Shown: piece by piece, positions 26,378 through 36,254 of the stretch
Position numbering within the stretch: the first letter of the stretch is position 1
Layout: each line of letters begins with the position of its first letter
From: an uncultured Opitutia bacterium
Lineage (GTDB): Bacteria; Verrucomicrobiota; Verrucomicrobiia; Opitutales; Opitutaceae
Direction: 5' to 3'
Length of the DNA: 64,000 bases
NCBI GenBank assembly: GCA_903840415.1
Contig: CAIMFY010000074.1
Span: 1 to 64,000 of the forward strand
Program-made: the position numbers and the translations under genes
The notes under the pieces: model-generated
The model's database searches: none
Told to the model about the DNA's origin: nothing
The model's input: the letters and a program-made list of their open reading frames with translations, nothing else

Positions 26378-26995
26378 TCAGCCGGAACCCGGGAGATTGA
26401 GCCCCGGAAAATATTTTTCGAGACACGTCGGACAGTAGCCGTGCGTGAATTTGGCGTCTGTGTGCTTCATCAGGTAGACTTCCACTTCGCTCCAATAATC
26501 TCGGTCGTCGCGGATTTTCTTGCAGCCACAGCAGATGGGAAGAAGGCCTTTCAGCGCCTTCACTTCGGCGAGCGCAGCTTGCAGTTCTTGGTTGAGGCGC
26601 CGCAGTTCGAGAAGATCGGCGTGGCGGGCGGTGGCGATGACGATGGCGCGCTCGAGTTCGTCGGCCCGCGGCGGCTTGATGACAAACGCCCCCACGCCGG
26701 CCGCCGTCGCGCGTTCGACCAGCTCCGACGCATCGTGCGCCGTGAGGATGACGACCGGAGTGGGGCAGTCCGCTTGGAGGGCCGCGGCCGCGTCGATCCC
26801 GTTCATTTCGGGCATGGTGATGTCCATTAGCACGACATCGGGTTTCAAGGCGGCGGTCAGGGAGACCGCCTGCGCACCATCGGGCGCAATGCCGACGACC
26901 GTGAGCCCGATCGATTCCAGTTCTCTTTGGGTGAGGCGGGCGACCATGGCGTCGTCTTCGGCGATTAACACGCGAATGGATGGGGATGACTTCAT
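26378..26995 (-). CDS. Response regulator with C-terminal four-cysteine domain (RR1)
   Basis: A 205-residue regulator. Residues 1-125 are a receiver with acidic pocket (EDD at 13-15), phospho-acceptor Asp58 in VVLMDITMP and Lys107. Its pattern (VLIAEDDAMVAR, GIDAAAAL, VVILTAHDASELVERATAAGVGAFVIKPP) is closest to PdtaR/AmiR-type receivers that work with HisKA_2 kinases. A short coiled coil (about 126-149) leads to LPICCGCKKIRDD (Cys155, 156, 158) and CPTC (Cys188, Cys191), probably metal binding. No ANTAR or DNA-binding domain is present. It is the last gene of the kinase-regulator-kinase-regulator operon, 24 bp after kinase 1. Confidence 0.88.
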   Translation of the reverse strand: MKSSPSIRVLIAEDDAMVARLTQRELESIGLTVVGIAPDGAQAVSLTAALKPDVVLMDITMPEMNGIDAAAALQADCPTPVVILTAHDASELVERATAAGVGAFVIKPPRADELERAIVIATARHADLLELRRLNQELQAALAEVKALKGLLPICCGCKKIRDDRDYWSEVEVYLMKHTDAKFTHGYCPTCLEKYFPGLNLPGSG

Positions 26996-27019
26996 GGTAA
27001 GAGCAGTGGCGCGGAGCGC

Positions 27020-30000
27020 CTACGTGCGGGTTTCTTCCTCCTGCCGGATGCGAATGGTGGTCACCGCACCGTTGTCGTTGGTCAGGGCCACGGTGCCACG
27101 GAGCGACCCGGACACCAGTTCACGAATCAGTTTCAGCCCCACGTTGCTCCGCTCGTCTTGCAGCACCTCCGGCGCGTAGCCGGGGCCGTTGTCGTGATAG
27201 CGCATCGTGATGGTTTCCGCGTCGCTCTCGGTCTCGAAACGGACGGACACTTCGCCCGCGGAGGCCCCGGCATGTTTCACCGTGTTGGTCGCCAGCTCGC
27301 TGAGCACCATCGCAAACGTGCCCGCCTGCCGCGGCGAGACTTTCACCGTCGAAGTGGCGATGAGGATCGTTGCCGGTTTGCGACCTGAAGCGGCGCTCAA
27401 CGCCGCTCGGATGATCTGCTCGGCCAGTTGATCGATGCGGACCGGGGCCCAAGAGGACTGCGCCAACATCCGGTGGACCTGCAGCAGGCCGCGAATCCGC
27501 TGTCCCAGCCGATCCATGACGGGCGAAATCACTTGGGCCGCGGCAGTGGGCGAGTGCTCGCTTTCAAACGCCATCAGCCCGAGCACGGCCGCGAGGTTGT
27601 TCGTCACCCGGTGGTTCACCTCGCGCAGGAGCTCATCCTTGATGTGCGCATCGCGTTCGGATTGGGCGAGCAACTCCAGGAGTTGCTCCTCTTGCGCGAT
27701 GCGTTCGGTCACGTCCTGCACGGTTCCGAAAACACTCAGCGGCCGGCCGTCGGGATCGCGACGGACGGCCCCGAATGAGTCGAGCACCCAGGGCCGGCCG
27801 GTGGCGTTGACGACTCGGACGGTGACATGAAAGGGCGTGGCATCGCTCGACAGCGCCTGCTCGAAGGCGGTTTGCATGCTCGCGCGATCTTCGGGGTGAA
27901 CGAACCGAGCGAACGCCTCGAACGACGGCGTGAACGCGGCCGGCGACTGATCGAACAGGACGAAGGTTTCCTCCGACCATTCGAGTCTTTGCGTGACGAG
28001 ATCGAAATCCCAGCTGCCGAGTTTTGCGATGTGTTGGGACTCCCGCAGCAGGTGCTCGCTCTTGCGTAATTTCTCCTCGGTCCGCTTCAAGTCGGTGATG
28101 TCCTGATTGGTGCCGCGAGTGCCCAGCACGCGGCCCGAAGGGTCGCGCACGACGTTGACGCGCACGATGACATGGCGGAGTTCGCCGTCGCGCCGGCGGA
28201 TGCGGTGCTCCAGTTGCAAGTGTTCGATCTGTCCCGACAACATTTTCGCCACAACGTCTGGGACGAGATGCTGATCATCCGACGGGATGAATTCGCGGGC
28301 GTAAACTTCCGCCGCCATCCGGTAGCCGCCTTCGCGCTCGGCGGTCGTGCCATAGATGGCGTAAAATCGGTCGTTGAAAGTGAAGGTGGAGGTCGCCGCA
28401 TCCATCTCCCAATTGGCGAGGTGCGCCTGATCCATCGCCTGTGCGAGCTGAGTTTGGATTGATTGCAGCGCGATTTGGGACCGTTTGCGCTCGGCGATGT
28501 CGATATTTACTCCGGTCAGACGGACGATCCGGCCAGTCGCGTCTCGTTCCGCTTTTCCCATGCCGCGGAGCCAGCAGGTCTGGCCGTCGGAGCGGCGAAT
28601 GATCCGGTAGTCCAGATCGAAAGGTACCCCTTGTTCGAGGCAGGCCTTCTCAGCGGTTCCGACGGCTGGCCGATCATCCGGATGCAGCATTTCCCGCCAG
28701 TCGGCGACCGAATCCGCACGGTCGGAAGCGAGCCCAAGAAGCTTTTTCAAATGCGGCGAATAGGTGACGCCGTGGCTCGCCACGTCGTAAACGAAGCTGC
28801 CCATGTTGCCGATTTCCTGCGCCTGCAACAGTTCTGCGGTGGTTCGATTCAGCGCGAGCTCCGCCGCCTTGCGTGCGGTGATGTCGCGCAAGGCGACGAT
28901 GCGTGCCGGCCGGCCTTGGAACACGCACGACTCACCCGCTAGCTCGACGGGGAATTGGGTGCCGTCTTTGCGCAGGCCGACTGATTCGAAGATCGGTGAA
29001 CCCGGCTGTTGAATCGCGGCCGCCACTTTGCTGCGGTGTTCAGGCGGCGCTAATTCCAATACCGGTTTGCCGATCAGTTCGGCGACAGAGGAGCCATGCA
29101 TTTTGGCGCAGGCACTATTGGCGTCGACGATGCGGCCGTCCTGGTGAACGACACAGCCATCGAAATTCGTCTCCACCAGACGACGATAGCGCCCTTCGAC
29201 CTCGCGCAGCGCGGCCTCCGTGCGTTTGCGTTCGGTGATGTCGCGACCGAAGAGCTGGACGGTTGGCTGGCCGTCGAGGATCAGGCCGCCGCCGGAGACT
29301 TCGACGTCGATGGCCGTGCCGTCGAGGCGCAGAAATTTTTCCTCCATCGGCGGCAGTGTCTGCCCGTCGCCCAAGGCGAGCTGCGCCCGGGCCAACGCGA
29401 TAGGACGATGATCGGGATGTACCCGTTCGATCATCGGCGTGCCCACCAATTCCTCGGGCTTGGTCGCCCCGAACATTCTGAGCGCGGCGGCGTTGGCGAA
29501 AATAATCTTTCCGGCGCGGTGCATCGCGATGCCGTCTGGCGCGGTGTCGACCAGCAGCCGGTAACGCGCTTCGCTCTCGCGCAGGGATTGCTCCGCCCGC
29601 TTGCGTTCACTGATGTCGGAATGCGTGCCGGAAAGCATCACGGGTTGGCCGGCGGCATCGCGCTCGACGACGCGGCCGACCGAGTGCAACCACATCCAGC
29701 CGCCGGCGGCGGTGCGGCGGCGGTATTCGGTGAAGAGCGTTTGCCCGCTCGCGATGCCGCACCGGAAAATCTCCTCGGTGGCCGGCCGGTCCTCCGGATG
29801 GATGTTTTCCAGCCAGTTCGCCTGCGTGCTGGTGAAGGTGGCTGGGTCGTAGCCCAGCATGCGGGCGTATTCCTTGCTCGTCACCACCAGACCGGTGCGC
29901 AAATCGAGCTCGAACCAGCTTTGGTGCGCCGCCTCCATCGCCAGGTTGAACCGGGTCTCGTGGCTCTGGCGTTCGGCGGCATCCTGTCCGATGCGGTGCA

Positions 30001-30559
30001 AGCTCAAGCGGAAGGCCTTGAGGACCGCGTAGGACCACCAACCGATGCAGACGAGAAATCCCGTCGTCGCGAGCCACTGGGTGATCGTCACCGCGTAATT
30101 GGGACGCGGCAGCAGCCCGGCATTTTCGGCGACGATCAAGCCGGCGACTGCGAGCGAACTCAGCCCGGTCATCACGGCCAGACCGGGAAACTCGAGAAAC
30201 AGTCCGGCCGCCAGGACTAGCGCGATATAGAAACCTGCGGCCGGCACCCGGATCGTGCCCAACCGCGCAATCGCCGCCGTGAGCACAATCAAACCCACCG
30301 CCAGCAGCGCTCCGCTCGCCAACTTGAGCCGACCCTGAAACACCCATCGGCGCAGCAAGAGCGGCGTGACGGCCATCCCGATCTCCAGCGCGATGATCGA
30401 TCTGGCGAAGTGGCCCAACAGCGCAGCCGGGATTAAAAAGGCCGTCAATGCCACGGTGGTGAGCAGGGCGTTGTTGAGCATGCGCGCGCGCAGGGTTTTC
30501 ACCTCGTCGTCCGGGAAGACGGGTGCCGTCAGGAAAGTGCTGTGCAGCCAGTTTTTCAT
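27020..30559 (-). CDS. Membrane-bound multi-PAS histidine kinase, HisKA_2 type (kinase 1)
   Basis: Large sensor kinase, 1179 residues. The N-terminus has about six hydrophobic helices (residues 30-190). Six consecutive PAS/PAC modules follow, each ending in a D(I/V)(T/S)(E/A/D)(R/L)K-type linker (SDISERKRAEQS, RDITERKRTEAA, and so on). The transmitter is of the HisKA_2/HWE-related class: phospho-acceptor His in LLREVNHRVTNNLAAVLGLM, then an HATPase domain with LSELATNTVKHA, DNGPGYAPE and VGLKLIRELVSGSLRG. This class typically signals to PdtaR-like regulators, fitting RR1 24 bp downstream and RR2 six bases upstream. Stimulus unknown. Confidence 0.92.
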   Translation of the reverse strand: MKNWLHSTFLTAPVFPDDEVKTLRARMLNNALLTTVALTAFLIPAALLGHFARSIIALEIGMAVTPLLLRRWVFQGRLKLASGALLAVGLIVLTAAIARLGTIRVPAAGFYIALVLAAGLFLEFPGLAVMTGLSSLAVAGLIVAENAGLLPRPNYAVTITQWLATTGFLVCIGWWSYAVLKAFRLSLHRIGQDAAERQSHETRFNLAMEAAHQSWFELDLRTGLVVTSKEYARMLGYDPATFTSTQANWLENIHPEDRPATEEIFRCGIASGQTLFTEYRRRTAAGGWMWLHSVGRVVERDAAGQPVMLSGTHSDISERKRAEQSLRESEARYRLLVDTAPDGIAMHRAGKIIFANAAALRMFGATKPEELVGTPMIERVHPDHRPIALARAQLALGDGQTLPPMEEKFLRLDGTAIDVEVSGGGLILDGQPTVQLFGRDITERKRTEAALREVEGRYRRLVETNFDGCVVHQDGRIVDANSACAKMHGSSVAELIGKPVLELAPPEHRSKVAAAIQQPGSPIFESVGLRKDGTQFPVELAGESCVFQGRPARIVALRDITARKAAELALNRTTAELLQAQEIGNMGSFVYDVASHGVTYSPHLKKLLGLASDRADSVADWREMLHPDDRPAVGTAEKACLEQGVPFDLDYRIIRRSDGQTCWLRGMGKAERDATGRIVRLTGVNIDIAERKRSQIALQSIQTQLAQAMDQAHLANWEMDAATSTFTFNDRFYAIYGTTAEREGGYRMAAEVYAREFIPSDDQHLVPDVVAKMLSGQIEHLQLEHRIRRRDGELRHVIVRVNVVRDPSGRVLGTRGTNQDITDLKRTEEKLRKSEHLLRESQHIAKLGSWDFDLVTQRLEWSEETFVLFDQSPAAFTPSFEAFARFVHPEDRASMQTAFEQALSSDATPFHVTVRVVNATGRPWVLDSFGAVRRDPDGRPLSVFGTVQDVTERIAQEEQLLELLAQSERDAHIKDELLREVNHRVTNNLAAVLGLMAFESEHSPTAAAQVISPVMDRLGQRIRGLLQVHRMLAQSSWAPVRIDQLAEQIIRAALSAASGRKPATILIATSTVKVSPRQAGTFAMVLSELATNTVKHAGASAGEVSVRFETESDAETITMRYHDNGPGYAPEVLQDERSNVGLKLIRELVSGSLRGTVALTNDNGAVTTIRIRQEEETRT

Positions 30560-30565
30560 GGTGGT

Positions 30566-31177
30566 TTACACCGGCGCAGCATATCCCGGAAAATATTTTT
30601 GGATGCACGCCGGGCAGTAGCCGTGCGTGAACGTCGCGTCGGTGTGCGCCATGACGTAAACCTCCACCTCCTGCCAATAGTTCTTGTCGTCGCGGATTTT
30701 CTTGCAGCCGCAGCAGATCGGCAGAAGGCCTTTCAGCGTTTTCACCTCGGAGAGCGTCGTCGTGAGGTCGCGGTTAATCCGGCGCAGTTCCATCAGATCG
30801 GTATGGCGGGACATGGCGACGGTGATGGCCCGATCGAGCTCGGCGCCCTGCGGTGGTTTCACCAGAAACGCCCCCACGCCGGCCGCGGAGGCTCGCGCCA
30901 CGTCTTCCGCCGTCTCGTGCGCCGACAAAACCACCACCGGGGTCGGGCATTCGTCCTGGATGGCGGCGGCCGCGGCGATGCCGTCCATCTCGGGCATGGC
31001 AATATCCATGAGGACAACGCTGGGTTTCAGCGAGCGCGTGAGGGCGATCGCCTGCCGGCCATCGGTGGCCCGGCCGACGACCTTGATCCCGAACAATTCC
31101 AGCTCCTGCTGGATCACATCGCCGACGAGGGAATCGTCTTCGGCAATCACGCAGTGCACGGCTTGGTTTGTTTTCAT
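30566..31177 (-). CDS. Response regulator with C-terminal four-cysteine domain (RR2)
   Basis: A 203-residue paralogue of RR1, collinear with it without any gap: phospho-acceptor Asp58 (VVLMDIAMP), Lys107, CCGC at 155-158 and CPAC at 188-191 fall at the same residues. The C-terminal segment LLPICCGCKKIRDDKNYWQEVEVYVM is almost unchanged from RR1, more conserved than the receiver surface, suggesting that the tail performs the same task in both while the receivers have diverged to match different kinases. It lies 13 bp after kinase 2 and six bases before kinase 1. Confidence 0.88.
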   Translation of the reverse strand: MKTNQAVHCVIAEDDSLVGDVIQQELELFGIKVVGRATDGRQAIALTRSLKPSVVLMDIAMPEMDGIAAAAAIQDECPTPVVVLSAHETAEDVARASAAGVGAFLVKPPQGAELDRAITVAMSRHTDLMELRRINRDLTTTLSEVKTLKGLLPICCGCKKIRDDKNYWQEVEVYVMAHTDATFTHGYCPACIQKYFPGYAAPV

Positions 31178-31190
31178 GGGATTAAAAAAT

Positions 31191-34100
31191 TCAGGTGCGG
31201 TTTGGCTCCTCGATCCGGAGCCGAAGTTTGATCACGGCACCGGAGTCGTTGGCGAGGGTGAGTTCGCCGCGCAGGCTTTCGGTGATGAGTTTGTCGATGA
31301 GGTGCAGGCCGACATTCTTACGCGTGCCGGCAAGGACCTCGGCGGGGAAACCCGGGCCGTTGTCGCGGTAGCACACGGTGACGAACTCGGCGTCGGCGCT
31401 GGCCTCAAGTTGGAGCTGGAGAGCCGATTCCGGCCGGCGGCCGTGCTTGATGCTATTGGTCGTCAGTTCATTCAGGACGAGGGCGAGGCTGCTGGCCTGT
31501 CGCGGCGAGATTTCCGCCGGGTTCGGGGTTATGGTGATCTGGGCCGCGCGGGTGCTGGGATCGGCGGAGAGGGCGGCGGTGATGATTTTTTCCGCCAGCT
31601 GCGCCACCTGCACCGGGGCCCACGAGGTCCTCGACAACAGTCGGTGGGCGGTGAGCAAACCGTGGATGCGCTGGTTCAGCCGGTCGAGCATGGGTTGCAC
31701 CATGGGACGATCCGCGGGCGTGACGGCTTTCTGCTCGCCAACAAACAAGCCGAGGATGGAGGAGAGAGTGTTGGTCACGCGGTGATTCACCTCGCGCAAC
31801 AGCTCGCCCTTCGTCCGCGCATCGCACTCGGTTTGGTCGAGCAACACCTGGAGTTTGTGCTCCTGCGAAATTCTCTCGGTGATGTCCCGGGCAATGCCGG
31901 TGAGACGAATCACTTTGCCCGCCTCATCCCGAACTTGAAAAGCCCGATCAGCAACCCAGCGCACCGAGCCATCCGGCCGGATGATTCGATACTCGACGGT
32001 CGCCGTTGGTTCGTTGCCAAAGAGCCCCGCCAACTCTGCCAAAACCCGCGCCCGGTCCTCCGGGAGAATGGCGTCAGTCCACTCGTGCGGATGGGCATAC
32101 AGGCTCGCCGCCGAACGGCCCCAAACCAGTTCATAACCCGGACTGACGTAGTGCATGGTGTGAAAGTCGGGCGAAGTAATCCAAAAGACATCGGTGATGT
32201 TATCCGCCAACTGGCGAAATTCCTCCTCACTGTTCCGTAGCGCCATCTCGGACCGTTTGATGTCTTCGATGTCGGTGCACGTGCCGAACCATTTTAGAAT
32301 CGTCCCGTCCGCGGCGCGCATCGGCACTCCCCGGACCAACCACCAGCGGTAAACGCCATCGCCTCGCCGCAGCCGGCATTCGAGTGAATAGGGAGAGGCG
32401 TTCTGCACCGCATTTTGCCACGCCTCCCACGCACGCTGCCGGTCATCCGGGTGGAACGGCGTGTTCCAGCCATGGCCGTAGCTCTCCTCTAGAGTCAGCC
32501 CCGTGTAGTCGATCCATTGTTGGTTGAAATAGTTGTTCCAGCCGTCGGCCCGGGTGACCCAGACCACTTGCGGCATGGATTCGGCCAAGGAGCGAAACTC
32601 CTTCTCGCTCTCTCGCAACGCCATCTCGGCCAACCGTTCCCCAGTGATGTCACGCGCCGTAGCATAAGTGGTGTTTTCCAGCGCGACGTAACTCGCCCGC
32701 CACGAAAGCCAGCGCACGGAACCATCCTTGCGCAGGTAGCGATTGACGAAATTCATCGACGCGCCGATCCGAATTTGCCGCGCCATTTCATCGAGGGTGG
32801 ACTGCCGGTCATCCGGATGCACAAAACTGATGAACGGTTGTCCCAGCAGCTCGGATTCGGAGTAGCCGAGCAGCTTCAGCGCCGCCGGATTCACTCGCTT
32901 GAGACTACCACGGGGATCGGCAAAGACCATCAGGTCGGAGGAGAGGAGGAAGAACTTGAAGAATTGCTCTCGTTCCGCCTCCAGCCGCTTGCGCTCGGTG
33001 ATGTTGCGGACGATGTGCACGGCGCTGACCACTTGACCGTCGCTGTTGCGAATCGGGCTGAAGTGAAGCTCATACCAGTGCCGCTCCAGTGCGGAATCGC
33101 CAAACTCCTGGGTGATGGTGAAATCCTCGCCCGCGAAGGCGCGGTCCCAGTGGGCCTTGGACGCGGCGAGGTCGGCGGGCAAATGCGCCAGCGCCGTGAG
33201 CATCGAATCGCCCAGCTTGAAGTCGTGGCCGAAGATCCGCAGGCACTCGTCGTGGAAGGCGGAATTGAAGAGCATGTAGCGATACTCCGTGTCGAGCATG
33301 GCGATGATGTCGCGACTGCCCTCCAGAATACTCTGCAGCTCCTGGCTGAGCCGCTGCCGTTCGATCTCGACCTGTTTGCGCTGGGTAATATCGGACAGGT
33401 AGCCATGCCAGAGGATCGATTGATCCGGTTCGCGATTTGGAATGGCGTTGCCGTCCAGCCAGCGCACCGTGCCATCGGGAAACTTCACCCGATATTGATG
33501 CCGCCACGGGATCAGTTCCCGCGCCGATTGTTGGATGGAGGCGACGATGCCATCGTAGTCCTCCGGATGCAGCACGGCGAAAACTTTGGATGCATCCTCG
33601 CGGACCTCTTCCGGAGCGAGCCGGTAAATTTCCCGCATGCCCTCGCTCGAAAAGGGAAAACAGGAACGGCCATCGGGAAACAACCGGTATTGATAGACGA
33701 CGCCGGGCACCCGGCGGGCGATTTGCTGGAGCAACGTCAGCGCCTGCTCCCGCGCTCGTTCCGCCAACTTGCGCGCCGAGATGTCGCGCACGATGACTTG
33801 CAGCGTTGGCTTGCCGTCAAGGATCAGGCTGCCGCCAGAGACTTCGGCTTCGATCACGGTGCCGTCCAACCGCAGAAGTTTTTCCTCTAGCAGGGGCAGC
33901 GGATGATTTTCCGCCATGGCTTGTCGGACCCGTTCCGATACCTTCGGACGAAAATCCGGATGCACCCGCGCCATGACCGCTGTGCCCTCCAAGTCCTCCG
34001 GTTTCGTCGCCCCGAAAAACTGGATCGCGGCGGGGTTGACGAAGGTAATCAGGCCCTCCTGATGCAGCAATATCGGATCAGGTGAATGGTCGATCAAGGA

Positions 34101-36227
34101 CCGGTAGCGCTCCTCGCTCTCGCGCAGCGCTATCTCCATCCGTCGGTTCTCCGTGACGTTGCGCAAGATCACTAGCACGTGGGATCTATTCTCCAGCGTG
34201 AAGCTCGACAGGGTCACGTCCAGGTCGAATTCCGTTCCGTCGGCTCGCAGCCCGCGGGTCAGGTAGGCCGCCGGCGCCGCGGTCCCCGCCTGGCGCTGCC
34301 GCACAAAGTCGCGGATGCGCGCCCGTTCGGTGGGGGCGATGACCTCGGAGATCGAAGTCCCGATCAATTTCTCAGAAGCGGAGATGCCAAAAAGCCGCGC
34401 CGCCGCCGGGTTGCACGCCACCCAAATTCCATTGAGGTGGACGCCGATAGCCTCGTTGGAATTTTCGAGAATTGCCCGCAGTTTGGTTTCGCTGGCCTTT
34501 AATGCCTCCTCGATCCGCACGCGTTCGGTGATGTCGACATGCTGAATAATGGCATTGGTCACTTTGCCCTGCGCATCCAGAATCGGCGAAATGCTGATGT
34601 CCAAGGAGACCTCCGTGGTTTGCGCGAATTTCATCCCGGCGACCGCACTGGTATCGTAGGCCATGACGAAGCGGGCGGTGGTGCCCCGCGCAAAAACCTC
34701 CCGGACCAGAGGCATGAACCCCTGCGCTTCCACCAGATTATCCTTGAAGATGTTATATTTGCCGACGACGTCCTCGTCCCGCGCGCGGAGACGGTCGCGC
34801 AACGCCTGATTCAGGCGCAGCAGCGTGCCGTGGTCATCGGAAATCCACATGGCATTGGGACTGTGTTCGATGATGCTGTTGAGAAACGTCTGGGAACGGC
34901 GCAACGCCTCGTCGATCTTCCTGACCGCGGTGATGTCGCGGCTGATTCCGAACAAACCCACGATTTTTCCGGCCCTGTCCAGCAGTGGCCACTTGTTGGT
35001 GCTGACCCACCCCTGATTGCCAGCGGCGTCATAAAACGAATCGACTTTATTTAACAGTGGCTGGCCATCGCGAAAGACCGGCAATTCCTCCTCGGAATAA
35101 ACTTGCGCGGTGTCTTTCGGAAAGACCTCGAGATCGTGTTTGCCGATCATATCGCGCCAACTGTTGTGCCCGGTGATGGCGGCCAGCGTCTGACTGCAAA
35201 AACGAAAACGGCTGTTCGCGTCCTTGAAGTAGATGAAGTCACCCGTGTTTTCGAGAAAGGCGACGAAATCGCGGTTCAGTTCGCTGATCTTTTCTTCCGC
35301 CTCTTTGCGCTCTGCCACAGTGGTGGCCAACGCCAAACCGGTGATGATGACGACTCCCAGAAAAAGCTGCACCATCTGAAGATGTCCTCCGAGATTGTCG
35401 CCCCCGAGGGGGAAATCGTTCCGGCCCGTCACCGTGATGCTAATAGCAATCGCTGCGAGCAGGGTCAGCAGCACCGATGTGACTCGAGTTTGAAACCTTA
35501 GCCCCGCCCAAATGAGCGGCACGAAAATCCAATATGGTTGGGGCACGATCGGCAATGAGGTGGTGGCGCCGAGAAAGCCGAGCCAGGCGCAGGTGCACCA
35601 GACTACGGCGAGCGTCACGACCTCCAGTTGCCACAGCCAGCGTCCACTGGGCCACCGCCAAGGCTGGGCACAGACGACGATCAGCGGCGTCACGAGCAAG
35701 ATTCCTAGACCGTCGGAAATCCACCATGTCACATAGAATTCGCGAAACGGCACGTGAATGACGAGCCGTGCAACCGACGCGCCGACGAGCGCAGAAACGC
35801 CGTTCACCGCGGTCGCGCTCACAGTCAGCGCTACTACTTCGCGGATGCGGACAAACGTCACCCGTTCTTCTCCACACCACCGCGCGAACAACCACCCGCA
35901 GGCCAACGGCTCCAGCACGTCAACAAAGTTGAAACCAGCGCTCTTAAGTGCCGCCCGACCCGAAAGTAGATCGACCACGAAGCCGACGATGAAAATAACG
36001 GCGAGAATCGACCGCCAGCGTCGCCTTGGGTTGAGCAGCAGCGCTGCCAGCGCCACCCCGCTGGGCGGCCAGATCAAGGTGAGCATCGTTTCCGCGTTCG
36101 GAAAAAACAGCGCCAGCTTGACGGAGACCACATACCCCAAGGCGATCAGTGCAAGCCGCCCTGCGTCCCTCCAGCGAGAGTGGTTGGATGGTGCGAGTGG
36201 CGGCGGTGCGGAGCCTCGAGTGCTCAT
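31191..36227 (-). CDS. MASE1/nine-PAS histidine kinase, HisKA_2 type (kinase 2)
   Basis: Very large sensor kinase, 1678 residues. The N-terminal 300 residues form a MASE1 membrane sensor (VSVKLALFFPNAETMLTLIWPPSGVALAALLL; WWISDGLGILLVTPLIV). I count nine PAS/PAC modules after it, each closed by a D(I/V)(T/S)-type linker, then the HisKA_2 phospho-acceptor helix (LLREVNHRVTNTLSSILGLF) and HATPase (LNELTTNSIKHG, DNGPGFPAEV, VGLHLIDKLITESLRGELTL). The transmitter is clearly paralogous to kinase 1, including the WAPV..AQLAE(K/Q)II.AALSA block. It is the first signalling gene of the operon, 27 bp after the peptide transporter. Confidence 0.92.
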   Translation of the reverse strand: MSTRGSAPPPLAPSNHSRWRDAGRLALIALGYVVSVKLALFFPNAETMLTLIWPPSGVALAALLLNPRRRWRSILAVIFIVGFVVDLLSGRAALKSAGFNFVDVLEPLACGWLFARWCGEERVTFVRIREVVALTVSATAVNGVSALVGASVARLVIHVPFREFYVTWWISDGLGILLVTPLIVVCAQPWRWPSGRWLWQLEVVTLAVVWCTCAWLGFLGATTSLPIVPQPYWIFVPLIWAGLRFQTRVTSVLLTLLAAIAISITVTGRNDFPLGGDNLGGHLQMVQLFLGVVIITGLALATTVAERKEAEEKISELNRDFVAFLENTGDFIYFKDANSRFRFCSQTLAAITGHNSWRDMIGKHDLEVFPKDTAQVYSEEELPVFRDGQPLLNKVDSFYDAAGNQGWVSTNKWPLLDRAGKIVGLFGISRDITAVRKIDEALRRSQTFLNSIIEHSPNAMWISDDHGTLLRLNQALRDRLRARDEDVVGKYNIFKDNLVEAQGFMPLVREVFARGTTARFVMAYDTSAVAGMKFAQTTEVSLDISISPILDAQGKVTNAIIQHVDITERVRIEEALKASETKLRAILENSNEAIGVHLNGIWVACNPAAARLFGISASEKLIGTSISEVIAPTERARIRDFVRQRQAGTAAPAAYLTRGLRADGTEFDLDVTLSSFTLENRSHVLVILRNVTENRRMEIALRESEERYRSLIDHSPDPILLHQEGLITFVNPAAIQFFGATKPEDLEGTAVMARVHPDFRPKVSERVRQAMAENHPLPLLEEKLLRLDGTVIEAEVSGGSLILDGKPTLQVIVRDISARKLAERAREQALTLLQQIARRVPGVVYQYRLFPDGRSCFPFSSEGMREIYRLAPEEVREDASKVFAVLHPEDYDGIVASIQQSARELIPWRHQYRVKFPDGTVRWLDGNAIPNREPDQSILWHGYLSDITQRKQVEIERQRLSQELQSILEGSRDIIAMLDTEYRYMLFNSAFHDECLRIFGHDFKLGDSMLTALAHLPADLAASKAHWDRAFAGEDFTITQEFGDSALERHWYELHFSPIRNSDGQVVSAVHIVRNITERKRLEAEREQFFKFFLLSSDLMVFADPRGSLKRVNPAALKLLGYSESELLGQPFISFVHPDDRQSTLDEMARQIRIGASMNFVNRYLRKDGSVRWLSWRASYVALENTTYATARDITGERLAEMALRESEKEFRSLAESMPQVVWVTRADGWNNYFNQQWIDYTGLTLEESYGHGWNTPFHPDDRQRAWEAWQNAVQNASPYSLECRLRRGDGVYRWWLVRGVPMRAADGTILKWFGTCTDIEDIKRSEMALRNSEEEFRQLADNITDVFWITSPDFHTMHYVSPGYELVWGRSAASLYAHPHEWTDAILPEDRARVLAELAGLFGNEPTATVEYRIIRPDGSVRWVADRAFQVRDEAGKVIRLTGIARDITERISQEHKLQVLLDQTECDARTKGELLREVNHRVTNTLSSILGLFVGEQKAVTPADRPMVQPMLDRLNQRIHGLLTAHRLLSRTSWAPVQVAQLAEKIITAALSADPSTRAAQITITPNPAEISPRQASSLALVLNELTTNSIKHGRRPESALQLQLEASADAEFVTVCYRDNGPGFPAEVLAGTRKNVGLHLIDKLITESLRGELTLANDSGAVIKLRLRIEEPNRT

Positions 36228-36254
36228 GATTACATCACGCGTAAGTCGGTTCGA

